From: Mycobacterium lacus
GTDB lineage: Bacteria > Actinomycetota > Actinomycetes > Mycobacteriales > Mycobacteriaceae
Reading direction: 5' to 3'
Assembly: GCF_010731535.1 (NCBI RefSeq)
Contig: NZ_AP022581.1
Location: 992,001 to 1,056,000 of the forward strand
Length of the DNA: 64,000 nucleotides
Shown here: positions 39,715 to 51,020 of the stretch, piece after piece
Position numbering within the stretch: the stretch's first letter is position 1
How the letters are laid out: each line of letters starts with the position of its first letter
The notes under the pieces: model-generated
Database searches by the model: none
The model's input: the letters and a program-made list of their open reading frames with translations, nothing else
Told to the model about the DNA's origin: nothing
Translations under genes and position numbers: made by a program

Positions 39715-39738
39715 GCATTTACTCGACGCCGTGCAAAC

Positions 39739-40236
39739 TTAATCGAACAACGTCAAATTCGCGGGTGCCCGGCGTCTCTCCAATTCGAGCAGCGCCTGCT
39801 TTCGGTCGAGGCCGCCCCCGTAGCCAACGAGGCTTCCGCTAGAGCCGATTACCCGATGGCACGGGACAATGATCGCAACGGGATTGTGACCGTTAGCCAA
39901 TCCGACGGCCCGGGCCGCACCGGGGGCGCCGATCTGTTCGGCGATTTCGCCGTAAGAGCGGGTTTCTCCGTACGGAATTGTCTGTAGCGCCTCCCATACT
40001 CGCTGCTGGAATTCCGTACCCCGCAGATCGAGCTCGACATCAAATTCGGTGAGCTCGCCGGCGAAATAGGCGGAGAGTTGGTCGACGGCGTCAGCGAATG
40101 CTGCATCGTCGGGTGACCAGCCGACCCGGCTGGGCTCGTAGGACTGATCCACCATTCGTAGATTCGTCAACACCGAGCCACGCCCGGCCAGGGTCAATGG
40201 TCCGATCGGGCTGTCGATGGTGCGGTAGCGAATCAT
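39739..40236 (-). CDS. ogt: Methylated-DNA-protein-cysteine methyltransferase
   Basis: Repairs O6-alkylguanine by transferring the alkyl group to its own cysteine; 165 aa. The active site is NPVAIIVPCHRVIGSSGSLV, with the Arg-containing helix ARAVGLANGHNP before it. ATG 40236 overlaps the alkA stop as ATGA, so translation is coupled. Counterpart of Rv1316c. With the adaptive-response protein upstream it forms an alkylation-repair operon. Confidence 0.96.
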   Translation of the reverse strand: MIRYRTIDSPIGPLTLAGRGSVLTNLRMVDQSYEPSRVGWSPDDAAFADAVDQLSAYFAGELTEFDVELDLRGTEFQQRVWEALQTIPYGETRSYGEIAEQIGAPGAARAVGLANGHNPVAIIVPCHRVIGSSGSLVGYGGGLDRKQALLELERRRAPANLTLFD

Positions 40237-41738
40237 GCAATCTCCTTTGGAGGCTCGAGCGGCCAATGGTTTATCGGATGTTGCAGCGTGGTCCAAAGAT
40301 GTTGGGCGGCATAGGACCGCCAGGGACGCCAACGGGCGCTGCGCTCGATGAGTGCGTTCTGTTGGGTGGGCAGCCCCAGCTGCGCAGCGGCCAGCCTGAG
40401 GCCGAGGTCGCTTGCGGGAAAGGCGTCTGGGTCGCCCAGACCGCGCATCGCGATCACCTCGGCGGTCCACGCGCCGACCCCAGGCAGGGTCAGCAATCGA
40501 CTCCGCGCGCATTTCCAGTCGCACCCGGCGTCCAGGACCAGACTTCGGTCCGCAAGGCCGGCGAGCAGCGCGCTCAGCGTCCGTTGGCGTGCCTTGGGGA
40601 CGGCCAGATGGGTTGGATCGATTTCTGTGAGTTCCGAGAGGTCCTCAACCGAGGGGAACGTGTGGGTCAATCCGCCGTGGGGATCGTGGACCGGCTGCCC
40701 GTAGGCCGCGACCAGCCTGCCGGCATGCGTGCGCGCGGCCTTGGTCGATATCTGTTGGCCCAGCACCACCCGCACGGCGAGTTCGGCCTCATCGACCGTG
40801 CGGGGGATGCGCTGTCCGGGTGCCTTCGCCACCACCGGGCCCAGCTCCGGGTCACCCCGCAGCGCCTCGACCACCGCTTCTGGATCGGCATCGAGGTCAA
40901 CGAGCCGACGGCAACGTGCGGTCGCGGTCGTGAGGTCGCGGAAGTCGTCGAGCACGAGCAGGCAGCGGACATGGTCGGGCGCGGGTGTCAGGGAGACGAC
41001 GCCGTTGCCACACGGCAGCCGCAGTGTGCGTCGGTACGCACCATCGCGGACCTCCTCGCAACCCGGAACGGCAGTCGCGGCCAGATGGCCGAAAACACCC
41101 TCATAGGCGAACGGCGTGCGCACCGGCAGACGCAACGACACGGTTCCCGGGGAGGCGACATTCGAGCCGAACCGGGCGGCGGCGCGCCTGCGCAGCGCCG
41201 TTGGCGTGTTGTCGCACACCAGCCGCACGGTGTCGTTGAACTGTCGGATGCTGGAAAACCCGGCGGCGAACGCGACATCGCCGAATGGCAGGTCCGTGGT
41301 CTCGATCAGCACTCGCGCCGTCTGCATGCGTTGTGCCCGGGCCAACGCCAGCGGACCAGCGCCGACCTCGGCCTGCAAGAGTCGCTCCAGCTGACGGGTG
41401 GTGTAACCGAGATGGGAGGCAAGGCCGCCGACGCCCTCACGGTCCACCGTGCCGTCGGCGATCAGTCGCATCGCACGAGCGACGACGTCACCGCGCACAT
41501 TCCACTCGGGCGAGCCGGGAGATGCGTCGGGACGGCACCGTTTGCACGCCCGGAAGCCGGCTCGCTGCGCGGCCGCGGCGGTCGGATAGAACCGCACGTT
41601 TCGAGCCAACGGCGGCCGCACCGGGCAACTGGGTCGGCAAAAGATCCGGGTCGTCAGCACGCCGGTGACGAACCAGCCGTCGAACCGGGCGTCCTTGGAC
41701 TGGACCGCCCGGTAGCAGCGCTCGAAATCTTCATGCAC
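40233..41738 (-). CDS. alkA: AdaA-AlkA fusion: alkylation-response regulator and 3-methyladenine DNA glycosylase
   Basis: A 501-residue fusion matching Rv1317c. Residues 1-80 are the Ada zinc domain with four Cys (TRIFCRPSCPV and FRACKRCRP); the first is the methyl acceptor for phosphotriesters. Residues 85-180 are an AraC-type DNA-binding domain (LGYTTRQLERLLQAEVGAGP and FSSIRQFNDTVR). The C-terminal part is an AlkA glycosylase, with the helix-hairpin-helix LLTLPGVGAWTAEVIAMRGL and catalytic Asp in PDAFPASDLGL. Methylation of the Ada domain likely switches on this operon. GTG start; ogt overlaps at the end. Confidence 0.95.
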   Translation of the reverse strand: MHEDFERCYRAVQSKDARFDGWFVTGVLTTRIFCRPSCPVRPPLARNVRFYPTAAAAQRAGFRACKRCRPDASPGSPEWNVRGDVVARAMRLIADGTVDREGVGGLASHLGYTTRQLERLLQAEVGAGPLALARAQRMQTARVLIETTDLPFGDVAFAAGFSSIRQFNDTVRLVCDNTPTALRRRAAARFGSNVASPGTVSLRLPVRTPFAYEGVFGHLAATAVPGCEEVRDGAYRRTLRLPCGNGVVSLTPAPDHVRCLLVLDDFRDLTTATARCRRLVDLDADPEAVVEALRGDPELGPVVAKAPGQRIPRTVDEAELAVRVVLGQQISTKAARTHAGRLVAAYGQPVHDPHGGLTHTFPSVEDLSELTEIDPTHLAVPKARQRTLSALLAGLADRSLVLDAGCDWKCARSRLLTLPGVGAWTAEVIAMRGLGDPDAFPASDLGLRLAAAQLGLPTQQNALIERSARWRPWRSYAAQHLWTTLQHPINHWPLEPPKEIA

Positions 41739-41817
41739 CCTTCAACAGTTACACCTGCCCACCGACATCACTAGCGGAAAAGCGACATCAAAGTGGGCTC
41801 GGGTGCGGTCCCCGGGA

Positions 41818-43443
41818 TTACCTCCGCGGCCTGGCCGGCTCGATTGGCGATGCCAGCCGGGTAGGTTGGCCGTGTCCGCGAAGCTTCACATGCCTACCCA
41901 AAGACCAACGGGCGCGCTCACTTTCGCGTGCGCCAGCCACGGTTTGCGCGGAAGCCAGCAATCTGCCTCGGCGCGATTTGGCCAGTTCGCACAGTCGGGC
42001 CGCCTCGTTGACCGGTTCGCCGATGACGGTGTATTCGAATCGTTCTTTGGCGCCAACGTTGCCGGCGACGACCTGCCCCGCCGCCACGCCGATCCCGGCC
42101 TGGCACCCGGGCATTTCGTCGGCCAGCCGATCGGCGATGGCGCGCGCGGCGGCCAGCGCCTCGTCTTCGGGGCACGCCAGGCGATTCGGGGCGCCGAAGA
42201 TCGCCAGCGACGCATCGCCCTCGAACTTGTTGACCAGGCCGTGGTGGCGGTCGACTTCCTCGACGACGATCGTGAAGAACTGATTGAGCACGTGAACGAC
42301 GGCGGCGGGCGGCCGGCTTGTCACCAGCTGAGTGGAGCCGACGATGTCGACGAACACGACGGCGACATGGCGTTCCTCGCCACCCAGCTTCGGCCGCTCG
42401 CGTTCGGCGGCGGCGGCGACTTCGCGTCCGACGTGGCGGCCGAACAGATCGCGCACCCGTTCGCGCTCACGCAGGCCGCCAACCATTGTGTTGAAACCCC
42501 GCTGCAGTTCACCGAGCTCGGTCCCGTCGAATACCACTAGGTCGCCGCGGAGGTCGCCTCCCTCCACGCGCTCGAGCGCCGCGCGGACGACCCGCACCGG
42601 TGTCGCCGTCAACCAGGCCAGGATCCACATCAGGATGCACCCGAAGACCAGGGTGGCCATCGACAGGATCAGCACACCCACCGCGAGCTGCCAGTAGGTG
42701 AGATTGCGCAGCAACATTTCGAAAATCGCCATCAGGGCGATGCCGAGTACGGGCACGCCCGAACCGAGTAGCCAGACCATCATCGTTCGGCCCATGATCC
42801 CGGCTGCCAACCGGCGGGGCGGCCGTCCCGCCTCGAGGGCCTGCGCGGCGAACGGTCGCAGCGCGAACTCAGTGAGCAGATAGCTGCCAGTGGCGACGAG
42901 CACGCCGCTAAAGCCGACCGCAAAGAGAAACCGTGGGATGAACATGGTGTTGGCCAGGCCGTAGAGGGTCGTCGAGAGCGCCGTCCCAACCCCCCACAGG
43001 ATGAGGTCGACCATCGCGAGTCGCCACGGGGCTCCGAAGGTGTTGCGCTCGTCGGCCGGGGTGGGTGTGCGATCCTCGATAGCCCAGCGCAGCGCCGCTA
43101 CCGTCCGGCGGGTAATCCAAGAACCGCCCAGCACAAACGCGACAGCTACGTAGGCGGGTATCGCCGCGAATGTCACCCACCACGGCGCGTCGGTAAACAC
43201 ACTCGGTACGGGGATGGCGACCGTCACCAACAACGTGGCGACGCCGATTCCGACCAGGTTCACGATCGTGACGAGGACGGTAAGGATGACCTGGACACGG
43301 ATCCGCCGGCGTCGTTGGCTTTCCGAGACCCGTCCCAGCAGCCAGGAGCCGTACGCGGGGGTCTCGGGCAGCCGGCCACTCACGCGGGTCACCGCCTCGA
43401 GCGCCCGGCCCAAACGTTGCGCCGTCGTCTTCTTGGCCGACAT
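41818..43443 (-). CDS. Membrane adenylate cyclase (class III, HAMP-containing), copy A
   Basis: A 541-residue protein of the Rv1318c-Rv1320c type. Six membrane segments occupy about residues 40-290 (for example VILTVLVTIVNLVGIGVATL); a HAMP linker follows (ATPVRVVRAALERVEGGDLR), then the cyclase domain. Metal-binding Asp residues are in VVFVDIVGST and, later, in KFEGDASLAIFG; the transition-state Asn and Arg are in GEPVNEAARLCELAKS, so it should make cAMP. It is the downstream copy of a tandem pair, 7 bases after copy B. The input signal is unknown. Confidence 0.93.
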   Translation of the reverse strand: MSAKKTTAQRLGRALEAVTRVSGRLPETPAYGSWLLGRVSESQRRRRIRVQVILTVLVTIVNLVGIGVATLLVTVAIPVPSVFTDAPWWVTFAAIPAYVAVAFVLGGSWITRRTVAALRWAIEDRTPTPADERNTFGAPWRLAMVDLILWGVGTALSTTLYGLANTMFIPRFLFAVGFSGVLVATGSYLLTEFALRPFAAQALEAGRPPRRLAAGIMGRTMMVWLLGSGVPVLGIALMAIFEMLLRNLTYWQLAVGVLILSMATLVFGCILMWILAWLTATPVRVVRAALERVEGGDLRGDLVVFDGTELGELQRGFNTMVGGLRERERVRDLFGRHVGREVAAAAERERPKLGGEERHVAVVFVDIVGSTQLVTSRPPAAVVHVLNQFFTIVVEEVDRHHGLVNKFEGDASLAIFGAPNRLACPEDEALAAARAIADRLADEMPGCQAGIGVAAGQVVAGNVGAKERFEYTVIGEPVNEAARLCELAKSRRGRLLASAQTVAGARESERARWSLGRHVKLRGHGQPTRLASPIEPARPRR

Positions 43444-43450
43444 GATGGCG

Positions 43451-45181
43451 TCAGCCTAGTTTGCCGGGCACGCTCCCAGGCGACTCGGGTTCGCCCGGGC
43501 GCTGCGAGCCGGACGGCGAACCGGGCATCGGTGGGCCATCGTTCACTCCCGCGGCTTGATGGCCGGGTCGCGTGGCTCCATTGGGCGCTGCGAGCCGGGT
43601 GGGCTGGTCGTGCCCGCGAAGTGTCACCGATTCACCCAAACACCAACGGGCACACTCGTTTTGGGTTGCACCCCGTAGCGTGTCGGCAGTGGTCAACAAT
43701 CGACCCGGGCGTGATTTGGCCAGTTCACACAGTCGGACCGCCTCGTTGACCGGCTCGCCGATCACGGTGTATTCGAACCGTTCGTGGGCGCCGACGTTGC
43801 CGGCGACGACCTGCCCTGCCGCCACACCGATGCCGGCTTGACACTCCGGCATTTCGCTGGCCAACCGATCAGCCATGGCTCGTGCCGCGGCCAGCGCGGA
43901 GTCCTCGGGATGGTCGAGGCGGTTGGGGGCTCCGAAGATTGCCAGCGCGGCGTCCCCCTGAAACTTGTTGACAAGTCCGCGGTGGCGGTCCACTTCCTCG
44001 ACGATCACCGCGAAGAACCGGTTGAGCAGCGTCACGACCTCTGCCGCGGGTCGGCTGGTGACCAACTGGGTGGAGCCGACGATGTCGACGAAAACGATTG
44101 CGACGTGGCGTTCTTCGCCGCCGAGTTTGGGTCGCTCGCGTTCGGCGGCGGCGGCGACCTCGCGCCCGACGTGCCGGCCGAAAAGGTCGCGCACCCGCTC
44201 GCGCTCGCGCAGGCCGTCGACCATCGCGTTGAAACCCCGCTGCAGCTCACCGAGTTCGGTCCCGTCGAATACCACCAGATCGCCGGTTAAGTCGCCCTGC
44301 TCGACACGTTTGAGTGCCGCGCGCACGACCCGGACCGGTGTCGCGGTCAGCCACGACAGGATCCACATCACGAGGAACCCGAAGATCAGTGTCGACGTTG
44401 CCATGATCAGCACCGCCACCCCGAGCTGGGTCTCGGTCAGATCGCGCACCAATAGCACGAAGAGCGCTGTCAGGGCGATGCCGGCCAGGGGCACGCCCGA
44501 ACCGAGCGTCCACACCGTCAACGTTCGGCCCATGATGCCCGGCGCGAACCGTCGCGGGGGTGGTCCCGCGTCGAGTGCTTGAGCGGCGACCGGTCGCAGC
44601 GCGAACTCGGTGAATAGATAGCAATTGGTGGCCACCGAGACACCGCAGATTGTCACCGAGAACAAGATGATCGGGATGAATAGGCGGTTTGCCAGGCCGT
44701 AGAGCGTCGCCAACAATACGCCGCCGAAATCCCACAGGATGATGTGGCCGACAGCCACTCGAAACGGAACCAGCAGGGTGTTGCGCTGGTCGGCCTGGGT
44801 GGGCCTGCGTTCCTCGATCGCCCACCGTATCGACGTTGTCACAATTCGGGTGGTCATCCAGTAGGTGCCGAGTGCCAGTGCGATGGTGGCGTACGCCGGC
44901 GCGACCGCGAAGGTGACCCACCACGGCGCGTCCGTGTAGACGCTGGGCGCCGGAAAGGCGACCGCCACCAACAGCACCGTGACGCCGATCCCGGTCAGGT
45001 TCGCCACCAGGATATAGACGGTCACGATGACCTTGATGCGCATCCGTCGGCGCGACGGGCTCTCCGACACCCGTCCAAGCAGCCAGGAGCCGTACGCGGG
45101 CGTCTCTGTTAACCGACCGCTCTGACGGGTCAGCATCTCGAGCACCCGGCCCATGCGTTGGGCCATCGTCTTCTTGGGCAT
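43451..45181 (-). CDS. Membrane adenylate cyclase (class III, HAMP-containing), copy B
   Basis: A 576-residue paralog of copy A with the same plan: six membrane helices, HAMP (ATPVRVVRAALKRVEQGDLT) and a class III cyclase with VIFVDIVGSTQ-like metal site (IVFVDIVGSTQL) and GEPVNEAVRLCELAKS. The C terminus is extended by about 30 Pro/Gly-rich residues (NDGPPMPGSPSGSQRPGEPE). The five bases before both start codons and the following ones are near identical, marking the edges of the duplication. M. tuberculosis has three genes here; only two are present. Confidence 0.93.
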   Translation of the reverse strand: MPKKTMAQRMGRVLEMLTRQSGRLTETPAYGSWLLGRVSESPSRRRMRIKVIVTVYILVANLTGIGVTVLLVAVAFPAPSVYTDAPWWVTFAVAPAYATIALALGTYWMTTRIVTTSIRWAIEERRPTQADQRNTLLVPFRVAVGHIILWDFGGVLLATLYGLANRLFIPIILFSVTICGVSVATNCYLFTEFALRPVAAQALDAGPPPRRFAPGIMGRTLTVWTLGSGVPLAGIALTALFVLLVRDLTETQLGVAVLIMATSTLIFGFLVMWILSWLTATPVRVVRAALKRVEQGDLTGDLVVFDGTELGELQRGFNAMVDGLRERERVRDLFGRHVGREVAAAAERERPKLGGEERHVAIVFVDIVGSTQLVTSRPAAEVVTLLNRFFAVIVEEVDRHRGLVNKFQGDAALAIFGAPNRLDHPEDSALAAARAMADRLASEMPECQAGIGVAAGQVVAGNVGAHERFEYTVIGEPVNEAVRLCELAKSRPGRLLTTADTLRGATQNECARWCLGESVTLRGHDQPTRLAAPNGATRPGHQAAGVNDGPPMPGSPSGSQRPGEPESPGSVPGKLG

Positions 45182-45227
45182 GGTGGCGTCAGCCTAATTG
45201 GTCCCAAGACGCTCTAAGGTGAGTCGG

Positions 45228-45899
45228 GTGCGTCTAGTTATTGCCCGGTGCACGGTCGACTACGTTGGCCGGCTCACCGCGCACCTGCCATCCGCGCGTA
45301 GGTTGCTGCTATTCAAGGCCGACGGATCGGTCAGCGTGCACGCCGACGACCGCGCCTACAAGCCGTTGAACTGGATGAGTCCGCCGTGCTGGATGACCGA
45401 GGAGCTCGGTGGCCCCCTGCCGGTGTGGGTGGTTGCGAACAAAGTTGGTGAGCAGCTGCGCATCACCATCGAGGAGATCGAGCACGACTCCAGCCACGAT
45501 CTTGGCGTGGACCCGGGACTGGTCAAGGACGGCGTCGAGGCCCACCTGCAGGCATTGCTCGCCGAGCACGTCCACTTGCTAGGTGAGGGATACACACTGG
45601 TCCGTCGCGAGTACATGACCGCCATTGGGCCCGTGGACCTGCTCTGCCGCGATGAATGCGGTGGCTCGGTCGCCGTGGAAATCAAACGACGTGGCGAGAT
45701 TGACGGGGTGGAGCAACTCACCCGCTATCTCGAATTGCTCAACCGCGACAGTGTTCTCGCGCCGGTAACGGGGGTGTTCGCGGCTCAACAGATCAAGCCG
45801 CAGGCTCGTACCCTGGCCACTGACCGCGGAATCCGTTGCGTGACACTGGATTACGACAAGATGCGCGGGATGGACAGCGATGATTACCGGTTGTTCTGA
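45228..45899 (+). CDS. nucS: Endonuclease NucS/EndoMS (mismatch-specific)
   Basis: Cuts mismatched double-stranded DNA and is the key enzyme of the MutS/MutL-independent mismatch repair of actinobacteria; 223 aa from the start given. The N-terminal DNA-binding half ([20 protein letters not shown]) is joined to a RecB-like nuclease with GPVDLLCRD and [20 protein letters not shown] (catalytic Asp, Glu, Lys). The C terminus ends MDSDDYRLF, matching the sliding-clamp-binding tail. GTG 45228 is preferred over GTG 45219 because TAAGGT at 45215-45220 is a -10 box overlapping the earlier codon. The next gene overlaps its stop. Confidence 0.95.
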   Translation: MRLVIARCTVDYVGRLTAHLPSARRLLLFKADGSVSVHADDRAYKPLNWMSPPCWMTEELGGPLPVWVVANKVGEQLRITIEEIEHDSSHDLGVDPGLVKDGVEAHLQALLAEHVHLLGEGYTLVRREYMTAIGPVDLLCRDECGGSVAVEIKRRGEIDGVEQLTRYLELLNRDSVLAPVTGVFAAQQIKPQARTLATDRGIRCVTLDYDKMRGMDSDDYRLF

Positions 45900-46186
45900 T
45901 GGCCAGGCGCCGCAAACCAGCACGCCGGCAACAGCCGGTGTTCCCGACTTTGCGCCGGGTGGAGACCGGCCCCGACGGTCGCGAATACGAAGTGCGCTCG
46001 GTCGCTGCGGCCCGCGCCGTCAAGACCTATCGCTGTCCCGGATGCGACCACGAAATCCGTTCCGGCACGGCGCATGTGGTGGTATGGCCAGCTGAATCAC
46101 CGGAAGCGGCGCAGGACCGGCGGCATTGGCATACCCCTTGCTGGGCCAAGCGCGCCACCCGCGGTCCCACCCGAAGGTGGTCTTAG
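45899..46186 (+). CDS. Conserved small CxxC/HxxxC protein
   Basis: A 95-residue protein, counterpart of Rv1322, co-translated with nucS (TGATG overlap). The N terminus is strongly basic ([16 protein letters not shown]). A likely zinc site is formed by KTYRCPGCDHEI and HWHTPCWAKR. Older annotation calls similar proteins ATP/GTP-binding, which nothing in the sequence supports. Its constant pairing with nucS suggests a repair or nucleic-acid role, but that is inference. The stop overlaps the convergent epimerase by 4 bases. Confidence 0.85.
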   Translation: MARRRKPARRQQPVFPTLRRVETGPDGREYEVRSVAAARAVKTYRCPGCDHEIRSGTAHVVVWPAESPEAAQDRRHWHTPCWAKRATRGPTRRWS

Positions 46187-46638
46187 CCGGCCGGCTCGAC
46201 CAACTCGATCAGAACCCCGCCCGCGTCTTTCGGGTGGATGAAGTTGATCCGCGAATTCGCCGTGCCGCGCCTGGCCGCCTCGTACACCAGCCGGACACCT
46301 TGGGAGCGCAGCCGCCGGCAAATGGCGTCGAGATCGGTGACCCGGCAAGCCAGCTGTTGGATGCCCGGCCCGCGCTTGTCCAGGAACTTCGCGATCACCG
46401 ACGACTCGTCGAGCGGGGCCATCAGCTGGATTTGCGCCGTGGAGCCCGGCACCGCCAGCATCGCCTCGCGGATGCATTGGTCATCGTTGATTTCCTCGTG
46501 GACCAGGATCATGCCCAGGTGGTCGTGGTACCACTCGATGGCGGCGTCCAGGTCGGCGACCGCAATGCCGACGTGATCGAGTCCGGTGACCAATGAGGTG
46601 GCCAGGAGGTGCCGGGCGTCGACTTGATCGGTCGTCAT
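46183..46638 (-). CDS. mce: Methylmalonyl-CoA epimerase
   Basis: Interconverts (2S)- and (2R)-methylmalonyl-CoA in propionate and odd-chain/cholesterol catabolism; 151 aa. A glyoxalase/VOC fold with metal ligands in [20 protein letters not shown] (His), [11 protein letters not shown] (Gln) and [12 protein letters not shown] (Glu). ATG 46638 is supported by TACCGT six bases upstream. It works before the adenosylcobalamin-dependent mutase, which needs the cofactor made by the gene at 32330. Divergent from fadA4; counterpart of Rv1322A. Confidence 0.93.
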   Translation of the reverse strand: MTTDQVDARHLLATSLVTGLDHVGIAVADLDAAIEWYHDHLGMILVHEEINDDQCIREAMLAVPGSTAQIQLMAPLDESSVIAKFLDKRGPGIQQLACRVTDLDAICRRLRSQGVRLVYEAARRGTANSRINFIHPKDAGGVLIELVEPAG

Positions 46639-46644
46639 CACACA

Positions 46645-46650
46645 ACGGTA
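46645..46650 (-). promoter_or_regulatory. Candidate -10 box (TACCGT) for the epimerase gene
   Basis: On the minus strand TACCGT is followed by six bases and the ATG, matching a leaderless start. fadA4 on the other strand starts 70 bases away, so promoters of both genes share this gap. Confidence 0.45.
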
Positions 46651-46719
46651 ACCTGGCGGGAAAGAATCTGCTTCTCCGGGTTGGTCAGATCGGCTTTCCG
46701 GTGCGCTGAGGAGGTAGTC

Positions 46720-47901
46720 ATGACGACATCGGTGATTGTTGCTGGAGCACGCACACCCATCGGCAAGTTGATGGGCTCCTTGAAGGATTTCAGCGCCACC
46801 GATCTGGGCGCCATTGCCATCAAAGGCGCCCTGGAGAAGGCCACCGTTCCGGCGTCTCTGGTCGAGTACGTGATCATGGGCCAGGTGTTGACCGCAGGGG
46901 CGGGGCAGATGCCCGCGCGGCAGGCGGCCGTGGCGGCAGGGATCGGTTGGGATGTCCCGGCGCTGACCATCAACAAGATGTGCCTGTCCGGCATCGACGC
47001 AATCGCGCTGGCTGACCAGCTCATTCGGGCAGGAGAGTTCGATGTGGTGGTGGCTGGCGGCCAGGAGTCCATGACGAAGGCGCCCCACTTGCTGATGGAT
47101 AGCCGGTCGGGCTACAAGTACGGCGATGTCACGGTGTTGGACCACATGGCTTACGACGGCCTGCACGACGTGTTCACCGACCAGCCCATGGGTGCGCTGA
47201 CCGAGCAACGCAACGATGTCGACAAATTCACCCGCCAAGAACAGGACGAATACGCCGCCCGGTCGCACCAAAAAGCGGCCGCGGCATGGAAGGACGGGGT
47301 CTTCACCGACGAGGTGGTGCCGGTGAACATCCCGCAGCGCAAGGGTGATCCCCTGCAGTTCTCCGAGGACGAGGGGATCCGCGCCAACACCACGGCCGAG
47401 TCTTTGGCGGGCCTCAAACCGGCGTTCCGTAGGGACGGCACCATCACCGCCGGGTCGGCGTCGCAGATATCCGACGGTGCGGCCGCCGTCGTGGTGATGA
47501 ACCAGGAAAAAGCCCAGGAGCTGGGGCTGACGTGGCTGGTCGAGATCGGGGCACACGGGGTGGTGGCCGGCCCGGACTCCACGCTGCAATCGCAGCCGGC
47601 CAACGCGATCAAGAAAGCGCTTGACCGCGAGGGCATCTCGGTGGACCAGCTCGATGTTGTGGAGATCAATGAGGCGTTCGCGGCGGTGGCGTTGGCCTCG
47701 ACGCGAGAGCTCGGGGTGAACCCGGAGATCGTCAACGTCAATGGCGGCGCGATCGCAGTCGGGCATCCAATCGGAATGTCGGGCGCCCGAATCACGCTGC
47801 ACGTGGCCCTGGAGCTGGCGCGCCGCGGCTCCGGCTATGGTGTTGCGGCCCTGTGCGGGGCCGGCGGCCAGGGCGACGCGCTCATCCTGCGGGCCGGTTA
47901 G
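46720..47901 (+). CDS. fadA4: Acetyl-CoA acetyltransferase (thiolase)
   Basis: A 393-residue thiolase that joins or splits acetyl-CoA/acetoacetyl-CoA. The nucleophilic Cys is about residue 88 in [19 protein letters not shown]; the His is in [17 protein letters not shown] and the second Cys in [20 protein letters not shown] 46720 is chosen from the GAGGAGGTAG site just before; the frame extends further up but without a ribosome site. Counterpart of Rv1323. Placed beside the epimerase, consistent with short-chain acyl-CoA metabolism. Confidence 0.96.
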   Translation: MTTSVIVAGARTPIGKLMGSLKDFSATDLGAIAIKGALEKATVPASLVEYVIMGQVLTAGAGQMPARQAAVAAGIGWDVPALTINKMCLSGIDAIALADQLIRAGEFDVVVAGGQESMTKAPHLLMDSRSGYKYGDVTVLDHMAYDGLHDVFTDQPMGALTEQRNDVDKFTRQEQDEYAARSHQKAAAAWKDGVFTDEVVPVNIPQRKGDPLQFSEDEGIRANTTAESLAGLKPAFRRDGTITAGSASQISDGAAAVVVMNQEKAQELGLTWLVEIGAHGVVAGPDSTLQSQPANAIKKALDREGISVDQLDVVEINEAFAAVALASTRELGVNPEIVNVNGGAIAVGHPIGMSGARITLHVALELARRGSGYGVAALCGAGGQGDALILRAG

Positions 47902-48061
47902 CCAGCCCGCCCGCCACGTTGCTGGCGCGACGCCTGCGATGGTGGGTGTGAGATTGGTCATAGCTGCCGAGTGCGGCCCGTTGGAAGCCGATTTTCAGTG
48001 ATATGCGGGTCGGCACCACCGGGTGGATGGGCGACCGAAGCGACGTGACAGACTTGACGGC

Positions 48062-48985
48062 GTGACGCGTCCCCGACCCCCTATCGGGCCTGCCATGGCC
48101 GGTGCGGTCGACCTGTCCGGCCTCAAGCAGCGAGCTCAGCAGAACGCTCCGGCCACGGGCGCCGCGGCCGAGTCGAGATCGGCGGCCCCAGGTGGCTCGC
48201 GTACCAGCGAGATCACCGAGGCCAACTTCGAGGATGAGGTGATCGTCCGGTCCGACGAAGTGCCCGTCGTGGTCGTGCTGTGGTCGCCGCGCAGCGACGT
48301 GTGCGTCGAGCTGGTTGACGCGTTGTCGGGCCTGGCCGTTACCGACAAAGGCAAGTGGTCGCTGGCGACCGTGAATGTCGACGCGGTGCCCAGGGTGGCC
48401 CAGATATTCGGCGTGCAGGCGGTCCCAACGGTGGTGGCATTGGCTGCGGGACAACCGATCTCGAGTTTTCAGGGCCCGCAGCCCCCCGATCAGTTGCGAC
48501 GCTGGCTGGACTCCCTGGTGTCGGCGACAGCCGGAAAACTTAAGGGCGCAACGAGTTCCGAGGAACGTGCGGAAGTCGATCCGGCTGTGGCGCGGGCGCG
48601 TCGGGAACTCGAGGCCGGCGACTTCGCCGCCGCCCGGGAGTCGTATCAGGCGATCTTGGACGCCGAGCCGGGCAGCGTCGAAGCGAAGGCGGCCCTCCGG
48701 CAGATCGACTTTCTCATGCGCGCAACCGCACAACGCCCCGACGCCGTCGCGGTCGCCGATAGCGCTCCCGACGACATCGACGCGGCTTTCGCGGCCGCCG
48801 ACGTGCAAGTCCTCAACCAGGACGTGAGTGCGGCGTTCGAGCGCCTGATCGCGTTGGTGCGACGCACATCCGGCAATGAGCGCACGCGGGTCCGCACTCG
48901 CCTGATCGAGCTGTTCGAGCTCTTTGATCCCGCCGATCCCGAGGTGGTCACCGGCCGGCGCAACCTCGCCAACGCGCTGTACTGA
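48062..48985 (+). CDS. Thioredoxin-fold protein with TPR-like C terminus (CnoX/YbbN-like)
   Basis: A 307-residue protein, counterpart of Rv1324. The middle (about residues 55-165) is a thioredoxin fold (VIVRSDEVPVVVVLWSPRSD, GVQAVPTVVALAAGQPISSF), but the redox CxxC site is replaced by SPRSDVC, so it is probably not an oxidoreductase. The C-terminal helical repeats (ARRELEAGDFAAARESYQAI) resemble the TPR part of YbbN/CnoX chaperones. No signal peptide is evident. GTG 48062 follows the conserved start VTRPRPP. The 60-bp palindrome at 48995 lies 9 bases after the stop. Confidence 0.88.
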   Translation: MTRPRPPIGPAMAGAVDLSGLKQRAQQNAPATGAAAESRSAAPGGSRTSEITEANFEDEVIVRSDEVPVVVVLWSPRSDVCVELVDALSGLAVTDKGKWSLATVNVDAVPRVAQIFGVQAVPTVVALAAGQPISSFQGPQPPDQLRRWLDSLVSATAGKLKGATSSEERAEVDPAVARARRELEAGDFAAARESYQAILDAEPGSVEAKAALRQIDFLMRATAQRPDAVAVADSAPDDIDAAFAAADVQVLNQDVSAAFERLIALVRRTSGNERTRVRTRLIELFELFDPADPEVVTGRRNLANALY

Positions 48986-48994
48986 GCACCTGCG

Positions 48995-49054
48995 GCGAGC
49001 AGACGCAGAATCGCCCCAAAACCACGGTTTTGCGGCGATTCTGCGTCTGCTCGC
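48995..49054. terminator. 60-bp palindrome, left flank of the PE_PGRS gene
   Basis: Arms GCGAGCAGACGCAGAATCGCC and its exact complement (21 bp) surround CAAAACCACGGTTTTG, which also pairs. It lies between two convergent stops (48985 and 49065). It resembles the repeated hairpin described as a candidate rho-independent terminator in tuberculosis genomes (TRIT). Confidence 0.8.
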
Positions 49055-49064
49055 GCCGGTCCGG

Positions 49065-50878
<1,814 letters not shown>

Positions 50879-51020
50879 GGCTGTTTCTCCGATCGGTTCG
50901 CCATCGAGAATCGGGTTAAACGAAGGTAGCGCTATCGCTCGGGCGGTGGGATCGGTTTTCGGTCGGCAGAGTGCACCCAAATGGCAGTCGGGCATGTGCA
51001 CTCTGCACAAGTTCGACCCG

